Source: Mitsuokella sp. oral taxon 131 str. W9106
GTDB taxonomy: Bacteria > Bacillota > Negativicutes > Selenomonadales > Selenomonadaceae
Direction of reading: 5' to 3'
NCBI RefSeq assembly: GCF_000469545.1
Contig: NZ_KI273067.1
Span: 1-64,000, forward strand
DNA: 64,000 nt
Below, one piece after another: positions 54,986 through 64,000 of the stretch (its first letter is position 1; every line of letters begins with the position of its first letter). The notes below the pieces were generated by a model. That model saw nothing but the letters and a program-made list of their open reading frames with translations. It was not told the DNA's origin and made no database searches. The position numbers and the translations under genes were made by a program.

Positions 54986-56530
54986 TCAGGCTCGCTGCAA
55001 AATGGGCGTGATGCCGAAGATTTCCCGAAAGAGCACGGAAGCGCGGTCAAATGTCCAGCGGATCAGTGCGATGTCATCCTCCGAACGATACGTGAGGAGG
55101 AGTGCTTCGCGCGCGAGACGGGCGTTCTTTATCGTGAGCTTGTCGCGGTGGCCTTGGTCGAGTGCGTCGGCGAGGCGCAGGATGGCGCAGCACTTGTCCA
55201 CGACGATTTTCTGCTCGCGCGTGAGAAGCTGGTAATGGGTGTCGCGATGATCGGGGTTTTCCTTTGCGTAGTAGTAGCAATTTGAGGCGATGATTTCCTT
55301 TTCCGCGTCCGTGATGCCGAAAAAATCGGAGCCCAGTACCGTCTGCCATGTGTGAAGCGCGTAGTTGCGGAGGTTGATGAACTTGCCGGTCTCGTGGAGA
55401 ATCGCGCTCATGCGAAGCAGCATGCCGTGGCGCTCCGATAGACCGTGAATGGACTGCAGCGCTTCGAAGATGCGCACGGCAAATGTTTCGACGCGCTCGT
55501 CGTGTGCGAGATTGCAGCCGTAGCGCATGGCGACACTGCGCGCAAGGTCGAGGAGCAGGATGTCCTGTTCGCGCATGGCGTGCGGCGAGCAGAGGAGCGC
55601 GCCGGCGTACGTCGCATAGGCCTGGAGAAACGGCGTGTCCATGACGCGAATGGAATCGATCTGAATCGTGCGGATTGTCTCGTCGTATAAGAGAAGCGTC
55701 GGCAGCAGGATGCTCGCAAGCCGCTCGGAGAGCGAGAAGGTGCGCATGAGCTTCTTGACGGTGAGCGGAGCAAGACCTTCGAGGAAGGTGCGGAATGTTT
55801 CCGGGGCGATGGCGTGCGGCTCATTGGCGTCTGCGGGGATGAGGCGATGCGCAAGAACGCGCGATTCAAAGCCCGTGAGGACGAGTGTGTGGATCTTTGC
55901 GCGCGCGATCGTAGGCCAAAGCGGTGAGAGTGCAGCGTGGAGGTAATCGCGCATGGCGGAGGGGAACATGACATCGGAGCGCTCCTTTTTCGTGAAGTGT
56001 TCGAGGATGCTGAGCCTTCCGCTCGCGGCGTTGCGCTGAAAGAGGATACGGCCGCTCTTCCAGCCCGTGAAGGCGAGACCGCCTGATGTGACGTCGAGCA
56101 GCAGGAGAGGGCGCTTTCCAATGGTTTTGTCCCTCTTTAACCGCTGATGAAGCGCGAAAAATTTGTAGTACGTTTCTTCTGTGAGGCCGGCGACGTGGAA
56201 CGAGAAGCCTGTGCGCAGGCGCAGGAGGTCGAGTATGCCGAGACTGTTCTCCGCTTCGCGCACGACCGTCGTCGCGATCGGGTAGACGGTCTCGATGCCG
56301 TAGTCGGCAAAGAGCTGGCGGAATCCTTGCAGGATCGTGCAGAGCGCGTGGATGGAGGCAAAGGAGAGACGGTGCGCGTGCAGCACTTCCTCGCCGAATG
56401 TCGTTTCCTTTTGCACGGACTCGATGATCTCGACATCGGTCGGCGTGCGCCAGCTCACGATGGCGGCACTCGTCCGAATGGAGCCGATATGCACGACGCC
56501 GAACGTAGGGGATGGTTTCATGGCATTCAT
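54986..56530 (-). CDS. Ppx/GppA-like protein with degenerate phosphate loops and HD-like domain
   Basis: A 514-residue ASKHA-fold protein with a C-terminal HD-like domain. Family order is clear: VVHIGSIRTSAAIV, ATTVVREAENSLGI, LTEETYYKFFA (which keeps the catalytic-type Glu), LLLDVTSGGLAFTG and SAILHETGKFINLRNYALHT. Two loops are unusual: the first conserved Asp (D-x-G-S) is His, and the second loop is DVTSGG rather than DIGGGS. It may be a weak polyphosphatase, a pppGpp binder or a regulator. I chose the ATG at 56530 because AAAGGA lies eight bases upstream. Confidence 0.75.
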   Translation of the reverse strand: MNAMKPSPTFGVVHIGSIRTSAAIVSWRTPTDVEIIESVQKETTFGEEVLHAHRLSFASIHALCTILQGFRQLFADYGIETVYPIATTVVREAENSLGILDLLRLRTGFSFHVAGLTEETYYKFFALHQRLKRDKTIGKRPLLLLDVTSGGLAFTGWKSGRILFQRNAASGRLSILEHFTKKERSDVMFPSAMRDYLHAALSPLWPTIARAKIHTLVLTGFESRVLAHRLIPADANEPHAIAPETFRTFLEGLAPLTVKKLMRTFSLSERLASILLPTLLLYDETIRTIQIDSIRVMDTPFLQAYATYAGALLCSPHAMREQDILLLDLARSVAMRYGCNLAHDERVETFAVRIFEALQSIHGLSERHGMLLRMSAILHETGKFINLRNYALHTWQTVLGSDFFGITDAEKEIIASNCYYYAKENPDHRDTHYQLLTREQKIVVDKCCAILRLADALDQGHRDKLTIKNARLAREALLLTYRSEDDIALIRWTFDRASVLFREIFGITPILQRA

Positions 56531-56580
56531 GGCAAGCATCCTTTCCGAAAAGGTAGAGAAAGGCAGGGGACTTGTTTTAA

Positions 56581-56609
56581 TTATAGCAAAATGTTTGCTT
56601 GGAATGAAC
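56581..56609 (-). promoter_or_regulatory. Promoter of the ppx-like/ppk pair with palindrome
   Basis: On the minus strand TATAAT (56586-56581) has a weak TTCATT (56609-56604) 17 bases upstream. AGCAAA-ATG-TTTGCT (56586-56600) is a perfect inverted repeat inside the spacer. A second pair GTTTGC/GCAAAC spans 56594-56619. A repressor site is possible. Confidence 0.5.
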
Positions 56610-56635
56610 ATGGCAAACAAATTTTGGCAGGACGT

Positions 56636-56713
56636 TTACAAGACGTGGGTTTTATGCTAAACTAGGACTATCAATATGAAGTGTTTATGGAAGAGTGGGT
56701 GCGAGCCCACTCT
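56636..56713 (+). promoter_or_regulatory. Promoter and leader hairpin of the rimP operon
   Basis: TTTACA (56636-56641) and TAAACT (56658-56663) have a 16-base spacer. Downstream, AGAGTGGG (56692-56699) pairs with CCCACTCT (56706-56713), followed by TTCATCTT. This could be an attenuator or only a stable leader hairpin. Confidence 0.55.
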
Positions 56714-56772
56714 TTCATCTTATGTGCAAGGAATGGCGCGGCGACGCCGCGCGAGATGGTAGGAGTGGGGCT

Positions 56773-57225
56773 ATGGCAAGACAACAAGTAGAAGACGCAG
56801 TGGAAGCGATCGTGCGCGAACTTCTAACCGGACAGGAGGAAATCGAGCTCGTCGATGTCGAGTACGTCAAGGAACACGAATGGTATCTTCGCGTCTACAT
56901 CGACAAGAAAGGCGGCGTCGATATCGAGGACTGCCAGGATCTCAGCGAAAAGCTCGGAGCGCGTCTTGACGCGGCAGATCGCATCGCGGAGAGCTACATC
57001 TTGGAAGTCTCGTCTCCCGGAATCGACCGTGTGCTAAGGAAACCGCGCGACTACGCGCGCGAGATGGGCAAGGCGGTTGATGTCACGCTTTACGCGGCAA
57101 GGGATGGAAAGAAGCAGATCACAGGCAGGCTCACGGCATTTGCAGATGGCGTCCTGACGCTCGACGGCAACGTGACGATCCCGCTTGCAGATGCGGCGCA
57201 GGTGCGGCTGCACATCGATATTTGA
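56773..57225 (+). CDS. rimP: Ribosome maturation factor RimP
   Basis: A 150-residue protein for late 30S assembly. It has ELVDVEYVKEHEWYLRVYID, SSPGIDRVL and a C-terminal SH3-like part. It is the first gene of the conserved rimP-nusA-ylxR-ylxQ-infB-rbfA cluster. ATG 56773 follows AGGAGTGGGG. Confidence 0.95.
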   Translation: MARQQVEDAVEAIVRELLTGQEEIELVDVEYVKEHEWYLRVYIDKKGGVDIEDCQDLSEKLGARLDAADRIAESYILEVSSPGIDRVLRKPRDYAREMGKAVDVTLYAARDGKKQITGRLTAFADGVLTLDGNVTIPLADAAQVRLHIDI

Positions 57226-57263
57226 AGCAAGGCCATTTCATGCGATTTAGGAGGATTAGTACG

Positions 57264-58415
57264 TTGGCAAGGAAAACGACGAAGGCGAAGGCGAAGGCGA
57301 CGGATCCGGGGCAGGAGTTTCTCATGACCCTGCGGGAACTCGGCAAGGAAAAGGGCATTGACGAAGAGGTGCTGTTCGAGGCGATCGAGGCAGCGCTCAT
57401 TTCCGCCTACAAGCGCAATTTCAGCGCGAAGGAGAACGTCAGTGTGACGCTCTCGCGCGAGACGGGGCATTATCACGTTTACGCGCTCAAGCAGGTCGTC
57501 GAAGAGGCCGAGAACGACATCACGGAGATATCGCTCGCCCGCGCACGCGCGATCAAGCCGGACTACGAAATCGGCGATGAGATCGAGATCGAGGTCACGC
57601 CAGCTGACTTCGGACGTGTCGCGGCACAGACGGCAAAACAGGTCGTCGTGCAGCGCATTCGCGAAGCGGAGCGCGGCATCATCTACGAAGAGTACATGGA
57701 ACGGGAGAGCGACATCATCACGGGCATTGTCCAGCGCGTCGAGAAGGGCAATGTATTCGTCGATCTCGGCAAGACGGAGGCGATCTTGACGCCGAGCGAG
57801 CAGATTCCGACGGAGAACTACACGCACGGCATGCGGATCAAGGCTTTTGTCGTCGAAGTCAAAAAGACGAACAAGGGACCGCAGATCGTCGTTTCGCGCA
57901 CGCATCCGGGCCTATTGAAGCGCCTCTTTGAACTGGAGGTTCCCGAGATCCAGGAAGGTGTCGTCGAGATCAAATCGGTCGCGCGCGAACCGGGCAACCG
58001 CTCGAAGATCGCCGTTTGGTCGAAGGATGAGAACGTCGATCCCGTCGGCGCGTGTGTCGGTCATCGCGGCATGCGCGTGCAGGCGATCGTCGACGAGCTC
58101 GGCAGCGAGAAGATCGATATCGTAAAGTGGAATGAGGACTCGGCGACGTACATTGCCAATGCGCTCAGCCCAGCGAAAGTCGTCTCGGTCGCGGTCAATG
58201 AGGAAGAACGCGTCTCGCGCGTCGTCGTGCCCGACTACCAGCTCTCGCTTGCCATTGGCAAAGAAGGGCAGAACGCACGTCTCGCAGCGAAGCTCACGAG
58301 CTGGAAGATCGACATCAAGAGCGAGACGCAGGCAGCGGATGAAGTGCTCGACGACAGCATGAACGAGGTTTCCGTCGTCACCGAGGAGTCCTTCAGCGCG
58401 GAGGGTGAGTCATGA
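57264..58415 (+). CDS. nusA: Transcription termination/antitermination factor NusA
   Basis: A 383-residue factor. It has an N-terminal polymerase-binding domain (IDEEVLFEAIEAALISAYKR), an S1 domain (GIVQRVEKGNVFVDLGKTEA) and two KH domains (ACVGHRGMRVQAIVDELG, LAIGKEGQNARLAAKLT). It lacks the acidic repeats of the E. coli protein, as usual in Firmicutes. TTG 57264 is chosen because AGGAGG lies nine bases upstream. Longer starts at 57222 or 57240 lack this. Confidence 0.95.
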   Translation: MARKTTKAKAKATDPGQEFLMTLRELGKEKGIDEEVLFEAIEAALISAYKRNFSAKENVSVTLSRETGHYHVYALKQVVEEAENDITEISLARARAIKPDYEIGDEIEIEVTPADFGRVAAQTAKQVVVQRIREAERGIIYEEYMERESDIITGIVQRVEKGNVFVDLGKTEAILTPSEQIPTENYTHGMRIKAFVVEVKKTNKGPQIVVSRTHPGLLKRLFELEVPEIQEGVVEIKSVAREPGNRSKIAVWSKDENVDPVGACVGHRGMRVQAIVDELGSEKIDIVKWNEDSATYIANALSPAKVVSVAVNEEERVSRVVVPDYQLSLAIGKEGQNARLAAKLTSWKIDIKSETQAADEVLDDSMNEVSVVTEESFSAEGES

Positions 58416-58684
58416 AGGCGAAGAGAATCCCGGAGCGGTTCTGCCTCGGCTGCCAAGAAAGCCGTCCGAAAAAGGATCTTCTGCGCATCGTGCGCAGCCC
58501 GGAGGGCGAGTTTTCCGTCGATGTGACAGGCAAGAAGGCAGGACGCGGCGCGTATATATGCCGAAGCATGGCGTGCTTGGAACGGGCGAGGAAGAGCCGT
58601 GCGCTTGAGCGTTCCTTCAAGTCTCCCATTGCGCCCGTTGTCTACGATATGCTCGCAAACGAACTAAAAGGGCTGGAGGGCTAA
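58412..58684 (+). CDS. YlxR-family RNA-binding protein (RnpM-like)
   Basis: A 90-residue protein with PERFCLGCQESRPKKDLLRI and GRGAYICRSMACLERA, the YlxR (DUF448) strings. The Bacillus protein has been proposed to modulate RNase P. ATG 58412 overlaps the nusA stop (ATGA). Confidence 0.93.
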   Translation: MKAKRIPERFCLGCQESRPKKDLLRIVRSPEGEFSVDVTGKKAGRGAYICRSMACLERARKSRALERSFKSPIAPVVYDMLANELKGLEG

Positions 58685-58688
58685 GAAC

Positions 58689-59018
58689 GTGACGGAATTG
58701 GCGGAGGCCAAGGTGAAAAATATCCTCGGCATGGCGCAGCGCGCGAGACGGATTGCATCAGGCGCATTCGCCGTCGAACAGGCAATGCGCGGGAAGAAGG
58801 CAGCATTTCTTCTCATCGCGGCAGACGCTGAGGATGAATCCAAACGAAAGTACAGGAAGCTTGCTGCAGAATGCGGCGTTCCGCATGCTGAGGCGCTGAC
58901 GAGGGAATCGCTCGGCGGCTGCATCGGCAAGGAATACCGAGCGGCGGCGGCACTTCTCGACGAGGGCTTTGCAAAGAAGCTGCAAGGTCTCCTCGCGATA
59001 GACGAAGCGAAAGAGTAG
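58689..59018 (+). CDS. L7Ae-like ribosomal protein (YlxQ)
   Basis: A 109-residue protein of the L7Ae/L30e RNA-binding family. It has VKNILGMAQRARRIASGAFAVEQAMRGK and KAAFLLIAADA. GTG 58689 lies four bases after ylxR. Known homologues bind kink-turn RNA; the role in Firmicutes is not firmly known. Confidence 0.9.
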   Translation: MTELAEAKVKNILGMAQRARRIASGAFAVEQAMRGKKAAFLLIAADAEDESKRKYRKLAAECGVPHAEALTRESLGGCIGKEYRAAAALLDEGFAKKLQGLLAIDEAKE

Positions 59019-59045
59019 AAGGAAGAAACAGTCGGGGGTGGATTG

Positions 59046-61631
<2,586 letters not shown>

Positions 61632-61661
61632 GGAAATGCGCAGCAAAGGAGGCGTTTGCCA

Positions 61662-62033
61662 ATGAGCCAGCTTCGTGTGGAGAAGGTTCAGGAGCTGATG
61701 AAACAGGAGATCTCTGAGATCATCCTGCGCGAGCTCAAAGATCCACGCATCGGATTCGTTACCGTGACATCCGTCGAATGTACGGGCGACCTGCGTGAGG
61801 CGAAGATCTACGTGAGTCTGATGGGCGATGAGAAGGACGCAAAGGAATGCTGGGCGGGGCTTATGAGCTCGCTCGGCTTTATCCGCCGCGAGATCGGCAA
61901 GCGCATCCGCCTGCGCTTTACGCCGGAGCTTACGTTTGCACTCGACAAGTCGCTCGACTACAGCGCGCGTATCCAAGAGCTTCTGCTCAAGGTGCGAAAA
62001 GAGGCGGAGGAAAAGGAAGGGCAGTCCGTATGA
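61662..62033 (+). CDS. rbfA: Ribosome-binding factor A
   Basis: A 123-residue KH-fold protein for 16S rRNA maturation. It has RVEKVQELMKQEISEIILRE, DPRIGFVTVT and LRFTPELTFALDKSLDYSAR. ATG 61662 follows AAAGGAGG. Its stop overlaps the next start (ATGA). Confidence 0.97.
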   Translation: MSQLRVEKVQELMKQEISEIILRELKDPRIGFVTVTSVECTGDLREAKIYVSLMGDEKDAKECWAGLMSSLGFIRREIGKRIRLRFTPELTFALDKSLDYSARIQELLLKVRKEAEEKEGQSV

Positions 62034-62974
62034 ACATGACGCTAGCAGAAACGGCGGGGAAGCTGCTTCGTGCGCAGAACGTCGTCCTGACCGCACATGT
62101 CAATCCAGACGGCGATGCGATTGGCTCCTCGTTGGGGCTCATGCATCTTTTGCGCGGGCTTGGCAAGGAGGCTGCCGTTCTTTTGGATGACGATGTGCCA
62201 AAGGCGTTTTCGATTCTGCCGGGGTACGAGGCGATCCAGCGCCCAGAGGGAGAGCGAAGCGCCGACCTTCTCGTCATTCTCGATACGGCACCGGATCGTA
62301 TCGGCGGCGTCGCGAAGTGCGTACAGGCAGATGCGTGCATCAACATCGACCATCATCGCACGAATGCGGCGGAAGGGGACACGTATCTCGCGCCCGACCG
62401 TGCGGCGACGGCAGAAATCGTCTACGAGCTTGCAAGCGAGATGAAGGCGGCGTTTACGAAGGACTCGGCGCTCTGCATCTATACGGGGCTTGCAACCGAT
62501 ACGGGGTTTTTCCGCTACTCGAATACGACGGCGCGCGTCATGCGTGCGGCGGCACATCTCATGGATTGCGGCGCAGAGCCCCATATCGTATCGGAGGCAC
62601 TCGAACAAAAGCCGTACCAGATGATCTGCGATACGGCGGAAGCGCTTCAGCACATCGAACGTTTTGCAGATGGCCGTGCGGCAGGCATTTTCCTCGATCA
62701 TGAAACGACGGAGCGCATGGAATCCACAGAAGGCTTCATCGACTTCGTCCGCGTCATCGAAGGGGTCGATGTCGCCGTTCTTCTGAAGGCAAAAGAAGAG
62801 AAGCTATGTCGTGTGAGCATGCGCTCGAAGGGCACAGATGTCAGTGCGATTGCAGCTTCCTTTGACGGTGGCGGGCACATGCGTGCAGCAGGATGCACGC
62901 TCAAGATGGGGTTTGATGAAGCGAAGAAAAGGATCATGGCGGCGATTGCAGACAGGCTTGAGGGGGAAAGTTGA
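62030..62974 (+). CDS. nrnA: DHH-family oligoribonuclease/phosphatase (NrnA-like)
   Basis: A 314-residue DHH/DHHA1 protein. Metal motifs are HVNPDGDAIGS, VILDTAP, NIDHHRTN and GLATDTGFFRYS, then the DHHA1 GGGHMRAAGCTL. Homologues in this operon degrade nano-RNAs and convert pAp to AMP. ATG 62030 overlaps the rbfA stop. Confidence 0.94.
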   Translation: MNMTLAETAGKLLRAQNVVLTAHVNPDGDAIGSSLGLMHLLRGLGKEAAVLLDDDVPKAFSILPGYEAIQRPEGERSADLLVILDTAPDRIGGVAKCVQADACINIDHHRTNAAEGDTYLAPDRAATAEIVYELASEMKAAFTKDSALCIYTGLATDTGFFRYSNTTARVMRAAAHLMDCGAEPHIVSEALEQKPYQMICDTAEALQHIERFADGRAAGIFLDHETTERMESTEGFIDFVRVIEGVDVAVLLKAKEEKLCRVSMRSKGTDVSAIAASFDGGGHMRAAGCTLKMGFDEAKKRIMAAIADRLEGES

Positions 62975-63855
62975 TGGACGGATTCCTCGATCTCTTAAAA
63001 CCCCCCGGCATGTCGTCCCACGACGCCATCAACATCGTCCGAAAGATACTCAATAGGAAGCGCGTCGGCCATGCAGGGACACTCGACCCTGCGGCGGCCG
63101 GCGTGCTTCCTATTGCCGTCGGGCAGGCGGCACGCCTCGTCGAGTACTTGGAACTCGCCGATAAGTCGTATCGCGCCGAAATCCGCTTTGGGATTGCAAC
63201 AGACAGCGGCGATGACACGGGCGAAGTGATGGAGCGCATGACGGATTTCGTACTTCCGGGTGAAACGGCGATTCGCGCTGTGCTCGCGCAATTCACGGGA
63301 CAAATCGAGCAGGCACCGCCGGCGCATTCTGCGATCAAGATCCGGGGCAAGCGTGCCTGCGATCTCGTGCGGCGCGGCGTCGCCGTCGAGATTCCGACAC
63401 GTACGGTAGCGATTCATCGCCTAGCTCTTTTGGCACGTCATGAGGATCGCATCTTGATTGATGTGGACTGCTCGAAAGGCACGTATATACGGAGCCTTTG
63501 TGCTGACATCGGGAAGGCTCTCGGCATCCCTGCGACGATGGCATTTCTCGTGCGTACGCGCGTCGGCGATTTTTCGCTCGAAGACGCGCATACGATCGAG
63601 GCACTTCGCGATTTGGGTGAGGCGGCAATCCTTGCGCCTGAGAACTATCTGAGCCATATTGAACGATACGATCTTGCACCGCATCGAAGCAGGGCGTTTC
63701 AAAACGGCCTAGCGACGAACGAGCGCAGGAACCTGCCGCATGGGGAAACGTTTCGCGTCTACAGCGAGGGATTGTTCCTCGGCATGGGACGCTACGACCG
63801 CGAGGAAAAGGCCATCGTGCCGACCAAAGTTTTTTTATGGGAGGCGGGACGATAA
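62974..63855 (+). CDS. truB: tRNA pseudouridine-55 synthase
   Basis: A 293-residue enzyme. It has LLKPPGMSSHDAINIVRKIL, the catalytic Asp in RVGHAGTLDPAAAGVLPIAV, and the SKGTYIRSLCADIG segment. A PUA-like C-terminus is present. ATG 62974 overlaps the nrnA stop by one base. Confidence 0.97.
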   Translation: MDGFLDLLKPPGMSSHDAINIVRKILNRKRVGHAGTLDPAAAGVLPIAVGQAARLVEYLELADKSYRAEIRFGIATDSGDDTGEVMERMTDFVLPGETAIRAVLAQFTGQIEQAPPAHSAIKIRGKRACDLVRRGVAVEIPTRTVAIHRLALLARHEDRILIDVDCSKGTYIRSLCADIGKALGIPATMAFLVRTRVGDFSLEDAHTIEALRDLGEAAILAPENYLSHIERYDLAPHRSRAFQNGLATNERRNLPHGETFRVYSEGLFLGMGRYDREEKAIVPTKVFLWEAGR

Positions 63856-63856
63856 G

Positions 63857-64000
63857 ATGCAGGTCTATGCAAAATGGACTGACCTGCGCGCACGCGCGCC
63901 CATCGCGGTTGCGCTCGGCATGTTTGACGGCGTGCACATCGGCCATCAGCGCATCGTGCATCGCGCAGTTGAACTCGCAAAAGCGGAGGGCGGCACGAGC
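63857..64000 (+). CDS. ribF: Bifunctional riboflavin kinase/FAD synthetase, 5' part
   Basis: The first 48 codons are seen before the window ends. VALGMFDGVHIGHQRIV is the nucleotidyl-transferase HxGH motif of RibF, which makes FMN and FAD. It follows truB by one base, as in the common truB-ribF order. The truncation is due to the window edge only. Confidence 0.93.
   Translation, partial: MQVYAKWTDLRARAPIAVALGMFDGVHIGHQRIVHRAVELAKAEGGTS

Overview
The window looks like chromosomal DNA of a diderm Firmicute of the class Negativicutes, most likely a Selenomonas-like organism. This is an inference from gene content, not from a marker gene. Firmicute traits are a glmS ribozyme, a glycine T-box, an ispH-rpsA pair and the rimP-nusA-ylxR-ylxQ-infB-rbfA-nrnA-truB-ribF operon. 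A 1923-residue autotransporter with an outer-membrane barrel shows that the cell has an outer membrane. Most genes are GC-rich by eye. The exceptions are an AT-richer TetR/ABC block (about 12.2-16.9 kb) and the first kilobase of the autotransporter.

Layout. 0-12 kb: ribozyme-controlled glmS, a HAD phosphatase, a beta-carbonic anhydrase, the decayed remains of a Wadjet (JetC/JetD) defence locus, then an alpha/beta hydrolase, dtd, an M29 aminopeptidase, a secreted protein, a YitT protein, a metallo-hydrolase, a lipoprotein cyclophilin, a GIY-YIG protein, greA and lysS. 12-17 kb: a TetR repressor divergent from two overlapping ABC half-transporters, with a perfect palindrome just downstream of the transporter promoter. 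17-33.5 kb: an orphan flagellin-like gene, rmlA-rmlB, ispH-rpsA, a PDZ/radical-SAM protein, der-plsY, an ACT-domain gene with hom-thrB, cca, gamma-carbonic anhydrase, ndk, a PduO-type adenosyltransferase and an EF-G paralogue. 33.7-39.5 kb: the giant autotransporter, whose signal-peptide codons contain a run of ten G. 39.5-42.7 kb: T-box-controlled glyQS. 43-51 kb: argCJBD, argF and argGH. 51-56.5 kb: an aldehyde dehydrogenase facing a ppx-like/ppk pair. 56.6-64 kb: the translation/RNA operon, cut at the window edge inside ribF.

How the genes work together. argC-J-B-D-F-G-H cover arginine synthesis from glutamate through the cyclic acetyl route, and the argC and argF promoters share operator-like motifs. 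hom-thrB with the ACT-domain gene serve threonine synthesis. The ppk/ppx-like pair suggests polyphosphate turnover, but the ppx-like protein has degenerate nucleotide-binding loops.

The least ordinary observations are the Wadjet relic, the poly-G tract in the autotransporter together with its roughly 300-350-residue passenger repeats, the structured leader of argC with two mutually exclusive helices, the hairpin-rich leader of the orphan flagellin, a cyclophilin with a second well-formed internal start, and a tandem duplication of a ribosome-binding site and start region before the ACT gene. I did not find a convincing intact, wholly undescribed system.
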